Below, piece after piece: positions 35,186-45,399 of a DNA stretch of 64,000 nucleotides (positions are counted from its first letter, which is position 1; each line of letters begins with the position of its first letter). The translations under genes were made by a program, and so were the position numbers. The notes under the pieces were generated by a model, which saw nothing but the letters and a program-made list of their open reading frames with translations, was not told the origin of the DNA and made no database searches. The DNA lies in NCBI GenBank assembly GCA_965153355.1, contig OZ231127.1, positions 42,532,001 to 42,596,000 on the forward strand. The letters run 5' to 3'. The DNA is from Flaccisagitta enflata (lineage: Eukaryota > Chaetognatha > Sagittoidea > Aphragmophora).

Positions 35186-35189
35186 GTCT

Positions 35190-35510
35190 CTTTATGACAC
35201 CAAAAGCAATGACAACAACGACGACGACGCTGCTGCTGATGATAATGACTATGACGACGATGACGATGACGACGACAATGACGATGACGATGACGATGAC
35301 AACGACGACGACAATGACAATGACGATGATAACAACGATGGAGACGATGATGAATATGATAATGATGATGACAACGACGACGATGACAACAACAACGACG
35401 ACGACAACGACGACGACTATGGCTATGGTGTTGATGAAATTGACGGCGATGAAAACAATGATGAAGATGATGATAAAGATGGTAATGATGATGATGTCAA
35501 TGAAAAAAAA
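35190..35510. repeat. GAC/GAT/AAC triplet repeat
   Basis: About 300 bp of imperfect GAC, GAT and AAC triplets. The Asp-rich, Met/Thr-rich frames across it are artefacts of the repeat. Confidence 0.93.
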
Positions 35511-35562
35511 AAATTGTGGGATCTCTCAAAGCATATTGAACCCGAATTTCTAAAAGACTTAC

Positions 35563-36264
35563 CGATGGCATGGATGAGTTGGGCATTTTTTTCCATGCAT
35601 TGGCTTTAGGATGAGGCGCTGGTTGAGGGCTGGTCTTTGACGCATTTGACAATTGACCTCGTGAGAATGGTGATTGTCCATTTGGGTTGTTGACTTGGAA
35701 GTTTGGATTTACACTGATATCAAGTTGGGTGGGAGTTTTTTTATTCTTCCTCTTGTTCTTTCTTTGAACTTTTTTCCATTCTGGATGAGGAGGGGGTGGA
35801 GGAAGAGGAGTAGCAGCAGGAAGTGGAAGAGTGGCAGGAGCAGGGAGTGGCAAAGAGTCGGTTTGGGGTGTAGACTGGGATGGAGATGGGAGTTGAGATG
35901 GATTTTGGGGTGTTGGCAAAGGATGAGCAACGATAGAAGAAGGTGCAAAACCAGCTTTTCTTTCCAAATCTTCCACCATCTCAGTTAGTGAGAGCTTTTC
36001 CGCGTACAAAACATTGATTCTTTTCTGAAATCTTTTTAGTTTCTTGTCAGAGCTTGTGTCTTTCTCTCTCAGCATCTTGACTTCATGAGAAAGATCGTCA
36101 TTGGATCGAGCGAGGATAGATTTGGATTGAGTGAGGATGGCATTTTCCTGCGTGAGCGCAGCAATTTTTTGCTGATTTTTAGCTAGTTCTGCCATCACAA
36201 AATAGGGGTCCTTTAAGCGTATATCCATAGAAAGGAAACGAAGGTGACGGTCATCTATATCCAT
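35563..36264 (-). CDS. Coiled-coil, proline-rich N-terminal half of ORF1 (exon 1)
   Basis: 234 codons from the Met at 36264 to the donor. Residues about 20-95 form a heptad-like coiled coil (LAKNQQKIAALTQENAIL...LSHEVKMLREKD...AEKLSLTEMVEDLERKAG). Residues about 105-165 are Pro/Leu/Ser-rich with PPPPPP. Then comes a basic segment rich in KKVQRKNKRKNKK, then Asn/Ser/Pro-rich sequence up to the splice site. A self-associating coiled coil with a basic patch, fused by splicing to an esterase, recalls nucleic-acid-binding ORF1 proteins of retrotransposons. No RNA-recognition or PHD motif is visible. Function in the Helitron is unknown. Confidence 0.7.
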
Positions 36265-36920
36265 CTTGAAGTGTCACTTGAATCATTAATGAGTCCAAAT
36301 ATCTCAGTAGGCATTAAGTATGAAAATTCCTTTCCATAAGTTACTTAATGGCGCTGACACCAAATGTAACTGTTGCCAAAGTTTCGGTACAAGAAAGGCT
36401 AAAACTTTGTGGAGATAAACTGACTGTAGTGGAGCACGTTTGTTTAATTTTAAGGATCAGTGAGGCGAAAGTGTTTTTTGTTTTTTCTTTGTATGTTTTT
36501 TTGTGTGTGTATTCTTTTTTATATTCAGTATTCTTCTTTTTTTTTTTTATTTGCACATGTGTTTTTGTTTGTTTTTATTCTTCTTTATTGAATAGGAGTA
36601 CTTTTAAGCAGAGAAATGAAAGAGAGAGAGGGAGGGGGAGAGAGGGGGAGAGAGAGGAGAGGTGGCAAGGAAAGTGTGCTTAGAAAAAACCAAAATTATA
36701 TTCTCTTTTTCTTTTCTCTTTTTTGTTTCAGTTTTTTTTTTTATTTATTTTTTTTTTGAATGAGAATGGAACTTCTGTTTTCAAAATGTTACTTTTTTTT
36801 CTTTTTTTGCTTTGGTTTTTTTTTTCTCGAAATAGTTTTTTTTCCAGTTTTTGTTTTTGTTTTTTCGTTTTTTTTATTGTTTTGTTTTTTGTAGTTTATT
36901 AAAGGAGAATTACTTTCAAC

Positions 36921-36924
<4 letters not shown>
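36265..36924. other. T-rich and purine-rich unassigned sequence
   Basis: T-runs with TTTTTG and TTTTTC words, and a GAGAGGGGGAGAGAG block near 36620-36660. It may include the 5' end of the Helitron, which I could not recognise. Confidence 0.4.

Positions 36925-37013
<89 letters not shown>
36925..37013. repeat. (GA)n microsatellite
   Basis: Perfect run of about 44 units, followed by A-, T- and poly-T tracts (37025-37092). Confidence 0.97.
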
Positions 37014-37016
<3 letters not shown>

Positions 37017-37061
37017 TTTAATGTTTAAAAAAAAAAAAATTTTTTAGATTTTTTTGTTCTG

Positions 37062-37092
<31 letters not shown>

Positions 37093-37171
37093 GGAAATCG
37101 ATGTAAGCAAGTGTTCTTGAGATCGCGATTAGTGGTAATGAAAGATTGTGATAAAAATTTAGGTAACCAAC

Positions 37172-37262
37172 CCCAAGGAGAGGAAGAGGAGGTGAGGAAG
37201 AGGAAGAGAGGAAGAGGAAGAGAGGAAGAGAAAGAGAGAGAGGGAAAAGAAGAAGAAAGAAG
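37172..37262. repeat. Purine-rich GAGGAAGAG tract
   Basis: Imperfect AGAGGAAG units between a T-run and a (GTC)n tract. Confidence 0.85.
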
Positions 37263-37331
37263 CTTAGAAATAATAAAAAGCTATGTGGAGGGGAAGAGAA
37301 GCACTGGTCGTCGTTATCGACTTTGCCGCCA

Positions 37332-37343
37332 TCGTCGTCGTTA

Positions 37344-37376
<33 letters not shown>

Positions 37377-37386
37377 TCATCATCGA
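37332..37386. repeat. (GTC)n trinucleotide repeat
   Basis: About 18 GTC units ending in CATCAT. Confidence 0.94.
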
Positions 37387-37387
37387 A

Positions 37388-37402
37388 TCTCTCTCTCTCT
37401 CT

Positions 37403-37481
<79 letters not shown>
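37388..37481. repeat. (CT)n microsatellite
   Basis: CT run ended by TTGCAGCTGTTAGTGTGAAG, which also follows the (CT)n at 39906-39999. Confidence 0.97.
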
Positions 37482-37483
<2 letters not shown>

Positions 37484-38989
37484 CAGCTGTTAGTGTGAAG
37501 GGATTCAATAATGTTCATGTATGGCCTGATAGTCATTTAGGGTCAGTTGTCCATTGAGGGGTAGTCTTCAGATATTAAGTATTTTTGGTATTTTTCCACT
37601 TTGGGTCATTCCCTCATATTCCACTTGGAAGAAAAAATGCAGGTGTTTATTTTTCTCTTATTCTCTCTCTATACAGGTATTCATATGAAGTCTAGAAAAA
37701 ATTGACCAGTTTGATGTATGGTCAATTTCATTTTTGACTGTCTATGGTCTTAGTGGCCAGTAGTTTAAAAAAATGTAGGTGGTTCTCTCTCCAGACAACT
37801 GCAATTTAGATATACACATTTTTATGGTCAGTTTCATTTATGAACATTTCCCTCTGGTATCAGTGATTCAATAATGTTCATGTATGGCCTGATAGTCATT
37901 TTGGGTCAGTTGTCCATTGAGGGGTAGTCTTCAAATATTTAGTATTTTGGGTATTTTTCCACTTTGGGTCATTCCCTCATATTTCACTTGGAAGAAAAAA
38001 TGCAGGTGTTGATTTTTCTCTGATTCTCTTTCTATACAGGTATTCATATGAAGTCTAGTAAAAATTGACCAGTTTGATGTATGGTCAATTTCATTTTTGG
38101 CTCTCTATGGTCTCAGTGGCCAGCAGTTTAAAAAAATGCAGGTGGTTCTCTCTCCAGTCAACTGCAATTTAAATATACACATTTTTATGGTCAGTTTCAT
38201 TTATGAACATCTCCCTCTGGTCCAAGTGATTCAATAATGTTCATGTATGGCCTGATAGTCATTTTGGGTCAGTTGTCCATTGAGGGGTAGTCTTCAGATA
38301 TTAAGTATTTTTGGTATTTTTCCACTTTGGGTCATTCCCTCATATTTCACTTGGAAGAAAAAATGCAGGTGTTGATTTTTCTCTGATTCTCTCTCTATAC
38401 AGGTATTCATATGAAGTCCAGAAAAAATTGACCAGTTTGATGTATGGTCAATTTCATTTTTGGCTGTCTATTATCCCGGTGGCCAGTAGGTGGCCAGTAG
38501 TTTAAAAAAAAAGCAGGTGGTTCTCTCTCCAGTCAACTGCAATTTAGATATTCACATTTTTATGGTCAGTTTCATTCATGAACATTTCCTTCTGGTCTCA
38601 GTGATTCAATAATGTTCATGTATGGCCTGATAGTCATTTTGGGTCAGTAGTCCATTGAGGGGTAGTCGTCAGATATTTAGTATTTTGGGTATTTTTCCAC
38701 TTTGGGTCAGTCCCTCATATTTCACTTGGAAGAAAAAATACAGGTGTTGATTTTTCTCTGATTCTCTCTCTATACAGGTATTCATATGAAGTCTAGAAAA
38801 AATTGACCAGTTTGATGTATGGTTAATTTCATTTTTGGCTGTCTATTATCCCGGTGGCCAGTAGTTAAAAAAAATGCAGGTGGTTCTCTCTCCAGTCAAC
38901 TCTGTTTGAATATACATTTGTCCAGTTTCATTTAAGAACATTTCCTCTAGATATCAGCCAGTAATAATGCCAAATTACTGAGTGTTCAT

Positions 38990-39027
38990 CTCTCTCTCTC
39001 TTTCTCTCTCTCTCTCCTCCCTCTCTC

Positions 39028-39114
<87 letters not shown>

Positions 39115-39119
39115 GTCTG
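38990..39119. repeat. (CT)n microsatellite in the 363-bp array
   Basis: CT with a few CCT variants, ending GTCTGTCTG. Confidence 0.96.
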
Positions 39120-39257
39120 AATAATTTACAGGTGTTCGGTATACAGGTGTTCATATGAAATCTATGAAAAATAGTCCAGTTTGATTTATAGTTAATTTCA
39201 TTTTGGCTCTATCTATGGTCTCAGTGGCCAGTAGTTTAAAAAAATGAGATAGTTATT

Positions 39258-39479
<222 letters not shown>

Positions 39480-39622
39480 TTGATTTTTGCAGATGTTCAA
39501 TAATAGGGAGTTCAAGAGTAACCGGTCAACTGTAATTCAGAAATACACATTTTTTATGGTCAGTTTCATTTATGAACTGTCCCTCTGATCTGACCAGTAA
39601 TATTGCAAATTTACAGGTGTTC

Positions 39623-39772
<150 letters not shown>

Positions 39773-39900
39773 AAGCCATCTACAGGTGTTCAGCATACAA
39801 GTGTTCCTTTGAAGTTTTCAGATTCTTATTTGGTCAATTTTATTTTTTGCTCCTTGTCCATGATCTCAGTTGCAAGTAGTTTCAAGGAAATGCAGGTGGT

Positions 39901-40001
<101 letters not shown>

Positions 40002-40044
40002 CAGCTATCAGTCTGAAGGGATTGAATAATGGTCAGTTAATAGA

Positions 40045-40225
40045 ATAAAGAGGGAAGGAAGGAGGGAGGAAAGAAAGGAAGGGAAGAAGGAGAGAAGGGA
40101 AGAATGAAGGTATGTGATTATGTAATAATGTAATTATGAAGGGAGGAAAGAAGGAAGGAAGACAAGGAGGGAAGGAAAGGAATGACGGAAGAAAGGAAAG
40201 AAGGAAGGGAGGGTTATAGGAGGGA
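40045..40225. repeat. GGAAGGA purine-rich tract
   Basis: Imperfect AAGGAAGGGAGG units with short AT-rich interruptions. Confidence 0.85.
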
Positions 40226-40850
40226 AGAATGTGTTATACTGTAGATATTGTAATCTCATAATGTATCATTTTGGAAATTGCGCTGTGGAATGGAAGTAAA
40301 ATTTAGTGATTATGTGAGTGTGATTTTTGAAATATGTGATTATGTGATCATATCATTAACTTTTTCAAAATAATTTAATCATGTGATTTTTTTCTTTAAT
40401 ATTTGAACATTTAAGATCTTTTTAAATTTTTTAACATTCTTAACATTTTTTAACATCTTAATACATTTCTTTTACAGGGACACATGCTTCTACTCTTTTT
40501 TTTGTCATTTTCAGAGGCACGCGACTGTTGCCCTGTTGGGCTTGTTAAGCATATCTACCCATTTTGAAGCAAGTCTGTATACTTGATAATCCCAATTGAG
40601 TGAGGATGGGCAAGGGTAGGGATGTGGAAGACCAGCCAGGCACTATGGCAGCAGCAGCAATGCCAATATAACCAAATATGACCAATGGACAGACCAACAG
40701 AAGGACCAACAGACCAACCAAAGAGCAAACCTGTACATTCTGCTTTCCTTCCGAGTAGTAGGATTTGCCTACTCAATCCTTCCAACTTATCTTTATTTTT
40801 GATGTTTTTTATGACCGCTATGTTTCTAGCATTAAAAAAAAGCTATTTTC
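40226..40850. other. Unassigned sequence
   Basis: A short TTTTTAACAT run (40400-40470), a CACGCGACTGTTGCCC word at about 40518 that may be a TCGCG-hairpin remnant, and GACC-type units at 40685-40725. No gene. Confidence 0.4.
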
Positions 40851-40993
40851 AGTCGCGGACACGCAACTCTAGACTTTGCCGTGTTGGTTGGTCTGTCCGT
40901 CCGTTGGTAACAGTTCTGAATTATGAGCGGTTTTTGCCATACTGCCCCTGCCCAATGATCCAAAACTGTCCTGCCGTGTATCCATCCTTGTTT
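40851..40993 (+). mobile_element. TCGCG-hairpin element
   Basis: Head AGTCGCGGACACGCAACT, core GTTGGTTGGTCTGTCCGTCC, and tail GCCGTGTATCCATCCTTG. The inner inverted repeat in the tail is eroded. Confidence 0.85.
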
Positions 40994-41206
40994 TTATCAC
41001 ATTAGTAAAGTGTGCACCTTCTAGTTTAATGGTAAACAAGCCCAAGAGGGCAATAGTTGTGTGCGTCTGGAAATGACAAACAAAAGAGCAAAAACATGTC
41101 AAAATATTAAGAAATGTTGAAAATATTAAAAAATATTATTCAATGCAAAAGAATGTAAAGGAATGTTAGAAAACATTAAAAATGTTAAAAACATTCAAAA
41201 TTCAAA

Positions 41207-41272
41207 AATGTGACCAACGGAGAGACAGACAGACCAACCAACAGAGCAAGGTGGAGTTGCGTGCACGCGACT
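41207..41272 (-). mobile_element. TCGCG-hairpin head joined to a TTTTTAACA-type run
   Basis: AGTTGCGTGCACGCGACT at 41255-41272 with GACAGACCAACC core. Leftward it runs into AATGTTAAAA units (41100-41200), the inverse of the 22906-24110 unit. This matches the arrangement at 22032. Confidence 0.8.
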
Positions 41273-41435
41273 AAAAACAATATCATATTGACTTCGTTCT
41301 ACATCCTATCTATCTTTTCATCTTTCTGTTGTCAAATGCATGAGTATTCTTTTCTATCACTGCCCCTGCCCACCCGCACTTAACTTGGATAGCTGTGCCG
41401 CTGAATTAGTGTAGGGAGTGCCCATGAATTAGTCT

Positions 41436-41500
41436 AGTGATGAAATGGTGAGGGGGGCAGCGGCCCCAAAGGGACCGATGACCTATGCTTTGGCTGATGG
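41436..41500 (+). mobile_element. GGCAGCGGCC foldback family, fragment
   Basis: GGGGCAGCGGCCCCAAAGGG and GATGACCTATGCTTTGG only. Confidence 0.7.
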
Positions 41501-41992
41501 AAATTATGAATTCGTTTTGAGACTCGATCTTCACAAAACTTGATTTAGAATAGACTAACAAAAAATAATCAATCTGCCTCAATGACCCTAGTAATTTGTA
41601 TGAAAACAACAGTCAAAAAATCAGAATTTGTGATTTTTTGAGCGTAATCTCTGGCTGTCTGTTGTTAGACTCTAATCGGGTGAAGATGTGTCCTGACTGT
41701 GAATGTCCCTGTAACGAATTTTGCGCTAAACAAATAACGTATGAGATATTGGGAGGGTCAAGAGACAAATGGATGTAAAGATACCTTAGATTGATGCATG
41801 ACATCCCCGCGGTGTATAAGTGCGTTTTTTTGCACAAGCAAAACAGACATATGGACTGATTGAGCGATGGATGGACAGATAGACCTACAGAAAAACCATC
41901 TTCGAGGGATGCGAGGACACATCAAAGAAGCAACTTGGACAAAATCTAAATTGAGTGTCCATCTCGAGACTTGAAACAAAGATATCACAAAA
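41501..41992. other. Unassigned sequence
   Basis: Unique-looking; no family recognised. Confidence 0.35.
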
Positions 41993-41994
41993 TA

Positions 41995-42158
41995 CAGTAG
42001 AACCTCACTCTAACGGATTTCAGGGGACCAATATTTCTTTACTGTTATGGACAGAATTCTGTTATTGCTAACAAAAAAAACATGAAGGGACCATGAATTT
42101 GCGTCTGCTATAGGTGGAATTCCATTGGTGGCGGGCCCTTTAGAGCTGGGTTCAACTG
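41995..42158. mobile_element. Pogo/Tc1-like MITE (164 bp) with TA duplication
   Basis: The ends CAGTAGAACCTCACTCTAAC and, inverted, CAGTTGAACCCAGCTCTAAA form imperfect terminal inverted repeats. TA lies directly outside each end (41993-41994, 42159-42160). CAGTNGAACC-type ends with TA targets are typical of the pogo/Tigger branch of the Tc1-mariner group. Confidence 0.8.
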
Positions 42159-42376
42159 TATTTGACTGGATAGAAGATTATCAAAATTCCTAATCATATT
42201 ACGCAAAAAAAACAGACAAAAAAATTCAAGGAAAAAAGAATAAATGGAAAATTGTACTATGATTTATCTGTCCGTCCATTATAATCACTATGCCCCAATT
42301 GAAACAAAAACATTTGATAAATCATCATTTGTTAGTTTGTTAGTTTGTTAGTTCATCCATGAACAAAAAACAGAGA

Positions 42377-42525
42377 AACAAGGCCGGATACACGGTCACC
42401 AGTTGCTGATGGGTGAGCAGGGGCGGATATGTGCGTTTTCCCACTTTTCAACTTGTGCTGATGGACGGACGGACCAATGGACCGACAAACCAACAGGTGG
42501 ACAAAGGCTCTTGCAGAGTTGCGTG
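42377..42525 (-). mobile_element. TCGCG-hairpin element, hairpin truncated
   Basis: It runs from AACAAGGCCGGATACACGG to AGAGTTGCGTGTG. The hairpin's outer arm is missing where the next element begins. Confidence 0.85.
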
Positions 42526-42868
42526 TGGAAGTCTTGTAGAACATATGGTTACTTTTGTTTGATTGCCCTCTCAGGCCTTGAATCTGTCCTCTCAGACCTG
42601 AAATCTATCCTCTCAGGCCTGTAATCTGCCCTTTCAGGCCTTGAATCTGAAATTTCAGGCCTGAGAGGGCGAATTTCAGGCCTGAGGGGGCGAATTTCAG
42701 GGCTGATAGGGCAGATTTCAGGACCGAGAGGGCATATTTCAGGCCTGAGAGAACTAATTTTTGGGCTTCCGGGCTGGGATTTGGGTCTTGGGATCAGCTA
42801 TTGGGCTTGGGACTAGGATTTGGACTTTGAGGCTGGGATTTGGGCCTTATAGCTGAGATTTGAGACTC
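42526..42868. mobile_element. GGCAGCGGCC foldback family, diverged copy
   Basis: GAAGTCTTGTAGAACATATG is the family's left block. Next come 'ctctcaggcctt' units, then their inverse 'ggcctgagagggc' from about 42655, then GGGATTTGGG-type units. The closing arm is not clear. Confidence 0.65.
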
Positions 42869-42869
42869 A

Positions 42870-42913
42870 TGGATGGATGGACAACGCAGGTTGTAGAGTC
42901 GCGTGCCCATGAC
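42870..42913 (-). mobile_element. TCGCG-hairpin head fragment
   Basis: GGATGGACAACGCAGG then GTAGAGTCGCGTGCCCATGACT. It is cut directly by the adjoining foldback. Confidence 0.7.
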
Positions 42914-43472
42914 TAACAGGTCGCCCACGGGCAATATATGGTCAGCGATACCCTTAGCCCTGCTTTGAGTGATTGTGAGTTGGAGTGAGGGGAAGCAGGG
43001 CAGCGGCCCTGAAGGGGACGAAGTCCTGTAGAACACAGGGGGACTTTCGTTTGTCCTGCCTTACCTGGATGAGATGCTACGTAGAGGGTTGACTGAAGGC
43101 CTTCAAGAGCTTAAATAGAGGTCTAAGAAGGCTGATGTAAGGCCTGAGAATGCCAATTGGAAGCTTGAGAGGACTAATTTGAGGCCTAATTTGGGGCATG
43201 AGAGGACAGGTTTGAGGCCTGGGAATTTCAATTTGAGGCCTGCGAGGCCTAGTTTGAGGTGTGAAAGGCCAGGTTTGAGGCCTGCGAGGTCGGATTTGAG
43301 GCCTGAGAGGCAGGATTTGAGGCCTGAGAGGCAGGATTTGAGGCCAGAGAGGCTGGATTTGAGGCCTGAGAGGCTGGATTAGAGGCCTGAGAGGCTGAAT
43401 TTGAGGCCTGAGAGGCTAGATTTTAAAACCGAGGGGCCTGATAAGGGGGGGGACGCTTCGGGGCCGCTGCCC
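42914..43472 (-). mobile_element. GGCAGCGGCC foldback, 'AGTCCTGTAGAACACAGG' subfamily
   Basis: Blocks in order: CAGGTCGCCCACGGGC, ATATGGTCAGCGATACCC, GCAGGGCAGCGGCCC, AGTCCTGTAGAACACAGG. Then about a dozen 21-bp TTTGAGGCCTGAGAGGC units and GGGGCCGCTGCCC. It is the inverse counterpart of 18734-19424, but its far arm lacks the AGTCCTGTAG block. Confidence 0.82.
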
Positions 43473-43610
43473 AAAAACCACATTCTCAAAATGCATTCAT
43501 TAGCCCCACTAGATAGGAATGAAAGAATGAGTAAAGAAATAAATAAATGAATGAATGCATGCATGAGATAGTAAATGAACAAAGAAAACAATGAATGAGT
43601 AAACAATTAA

Positions 43611-43735
43611 ACAACCAACCCTGGGTTACAAGACCATCGCAGACAGGGCAAAAATGTGCGTTTTTACTCTTTGGGGTTAAGGACCCACAAACCATCAGAC
43701 CTTACCTCTTATAGAGATTCATAGACATGGGAAGA
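43611..43735 (-). mobile_element. Strongly diverged TCGCG-hairpin element
   Basis: GACAGGGCAAAAATGTGCG and CTCTTTGGGGTTAAGGAC resemble the cores at 42400-42460 and 57880-57930. Hairpin and tail are eroded. Confidence 0.4.
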
Positions 43736-44398
43736 GGAGATTTCAAAATTCTACCAATTTGTTTAAAAATGCACTGTGGAAACCAATTTGAAGCAATGCA
43801 AAAAGGGTGACATGAAGGAGAAAATGCTTGGTTCCCTCATCTTTGTAGTTTTCCTCCTCCTCCTCCTCCTCATCCTCTCCTTTCATCCTCTTCCTCCTGA
43901 TTTTTTATTTTCAAAAACTTTATTCCTTTTTTCATCAAAAGCTTATGCCAATCAGCATTAGCTTTATACCAAGATTTAAACATGAGTGCCAATAAGATGA
44001 CATCATGGTGAAATGAAGGAAAATGCTGAAAAAACGCATTTTGAGGGATAAAACCATCAAAAAACAAGTGCAATGCGCCGACCCTTCTCATCACAAATGA
44101 ATACCTTTTCATGTCTTTCCCATTTTATATGATGTTCCTACATTGAAAACTTTCCGAGTATGGCAGTTTCAACTTAACACCTCCCTCTATTTTAAAGGTA
44201 TTTTCAATGTTTCAAGGGGGTTTCCAACTATTATAAGGTCCTTTAAAACATTTTTGCCAATCTGCTTGCTCATCTTGCTGTTTGTCCGTCTGTCTGACCA
44301 GCTTTTTGTGAAAGAAACCATGCATGGGACGTTGGTCTAGCGACCTATGTCGTGCATATCCCTTTATAATTTGTATGATCTCTCGTAAAGATTGCTGT
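43736..44398. other. Unassigned; partly a dispersed repeat
   Basis: 43990-44210 shares inverted blocks with 21453-21700. A short CCT-triplet run lies at 43855-43880. No gene. Confidence 0.4.
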
Positions 44399-44553
44399 AG
44401 TGCGGTGCAGTGTATAAGTCCGTTTGTCCGTCCGTCCGTCCATCTGTCCGTCCATCCATCCGTCCGTAATGATCCAGCTGGAAAGTGTGAAAACGCGCAT
44501 TTACACCCCTACCAACCCGTCCGCAACTGGTGGCCATGTATCCGGCCTTGTTT
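44399..44553 (+). mobile_element. TCGCG-hairpin element, head eroded
   Basis: (GTCC/ATCC)n core, GTGAAAACGCGCATTTAC, then CGTCCGCAACTGGTGGCC and ATGTATCCGGCCTTGTTT. Confidence 0.85.
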
Positions 44554-44581
44554 CTTGTTTCTTGTTTCTTTTTTTTTCTTT

Positions 44582-44813
44582 AGTTGCGGACACGCAACTC
44601 TAAAACAGGCTTTGTCCGTCCGTCTTTGGGTCCATGGGTTAGTGAATTTGTCTGTGATGTAAAGACAAAAAGTGCGCAAACACGTATTTATGATGCTGCA
44701 CTTATGCTTGTCTGTGTGTGTGAGTGAGCATTCGGTGGGGGAGGGAATGGAGGGGGGAGGTATGCCCCTGCCCACCCGTCCGCAATGATATTGTGACCCC
44801 GCTTCACTTGTTT
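44582..44813 (+). mobile_element. TCGCG-hairpin element, 'CTTGTGTGTGAG' core subfamily
   Basis: Head AGTTGCGGACACGCAACT; an extra core with GTCTGTGTGTGTGAGTGAG; CCCTGCCCACCCGTCCGCAA; and a tail GATATTGTGACCCCGC ending CTTGTTTTT. The copy at 56040-56230 has the same extra core and tail. Confidence 0.85.
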
Positions 44814-44946
44814 TTCTCCTTCTTCCTCTTTTTCTTTTTCTTTGTCTTTTTCTTTTTCTTTTCCTCTTTTTCCTTCTTCTTTGTCTGCTCCCTCTTTTTC
44901 TTCTTTTTTTTTCTTCTTCTTCATCTCCCTCTTTTTCTTCTTTTTT

Positions 44947-45109
44947 AGTTGCAGACACGCGACTCTACACCTTGCCGTGTCGGTAGGTTGGTCGGTAGGT
45001 AGGTCGGTCCATCCGTCCGTCCGTCACATTTTTGAATTCCGAGTGGTTTACGCATTACTGCTCCTGCCCAACCGTCCGCGACTGGATTGCCGTGTATCTG
45101 GCCTTGTTT
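44947..45109 (+). mobile_element. TCGCG-hairpin element
   Basis: Head AGTTGCAGACACGCGACT; core with GGTAGGTAGGTCGGTCC and (GTCC)n; tail CGTCCGCGACTGGATTGCC then GTGTATCTGGCCTTG. Flanked on both sides by (CTT)n tracts (44815-44945, 45110-45180). Confidence 0.88.
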
Positions 45110-45182
45110 TCTTCTTCTTCTTCTTCTTCTTCTTCCTCTTCTATTTCTTCTTCTTCTTCTTCTTTTTCTTCTTCTTCTTTTT

Positions 45183-45399
45183 AGTCGCGTGCTACGCGAC
45201 TCTACACTCCCCTTTGTCTGTTGGTCGGTCGGTCGGTTGGTTGGTTGTTCAGTTGGTCGGTTGGTCGTTCCCCATTTTACTTTTTTTATGTTTTTGCAGT
45301 CTTTGGGCTCACTGCTTCTTGCCAAATGCTTTAGTAACTCAAATACTGCCCCTGCCCACCGGCACGTGACTGAGGTAGCCGTGTATCCGGCCTTGTTTT
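45183..45399 (+). mobile_element. TCGCG-hairpin element, AGTCGCGTGC subfamily
   Basis: Head AGTCGCGTGCTACGCGACT, GGTCGGTCGGTTGGTTGG core, tail GGCACGTGACTGAGGTAGCC and GTGTATCCGGCCTTGTTT. Its tail abuts the truncated end of the CXC-domain pseudogene. Confidence 0.9.

Larger units (their letters stand above)
34164..35562 (-). other. Predicted phase-0 intron of ORF1 (1399 bp)
   Basis: Donor TCG|GTAAGT (35563/35562) is a perfect consensus. Acceptor TATCTTACTAG is at 34164. Both exons are open to the junction in the same phase. Without splicing, the upstream frame ends at a stop near 35497. The intron contains a mariner-like inverted-repeat element (34376-34973), a 17-18 bp minisatellite (34978-35185) and a GAC/GAT tract (35190-35510). 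Confidence 0.7.
25099..36264 (-). mobile_element. Helentron-type Helitron, autonomous class, frameshifted copy
   Basis: All coding pieces lie on the minus strand in one order: coiled-coil/SGNH protein (36264-33516, spliced), then USP protease, zinc finger and charged linker (33452 to about 31050), then Helitron N-terminal region, Rep, helicase and AP-type endonuclease (about 31047-25099). A Rep/helicase followed by an endonuclease is the hallmark of Helentrons (Helitron2). The limits given are coding limits: I could not find the transposon ends, and flanks may belong to it. The esterase protein could in principle come from a CR1-like LINE, but no reverse transcriptase is present and spacing to the USP start is only 63 bp. 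Confidence 0.85.

Noticed and set aside
35157-35609. 150-codon Asp/Asn-rich frame
   Set aside because: Imperfect GAC/GAT triplet repeat lying in the predicted ORF1 intron. Both strands and several frames are open.
33516-36264. Assignment of the coiled-coil/SGNH protein to a separate CR1-like LINE
   Set aside because: Not excluded, but no reverse transcriptase is found nearby, it is on the same strand as and 63 bp from the USP frame, and the only AP-type endonuclease here is fused to the Helitron helicase.
36348-36683. 111-codon plus-strand frame with a hydrophobic middle
   Set aside because: The hydrophobic part is encoded by T-runs and the end by GA-rich repeat; no family recognised.
37482-38930. 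Repeated 'TTTCTATACAG/GTATTC' words as splice acceptors of a tandem-exon gene
   Set aside because: No open exon of useful length follows them, and they recur simply because the 363-bp unit repeats.
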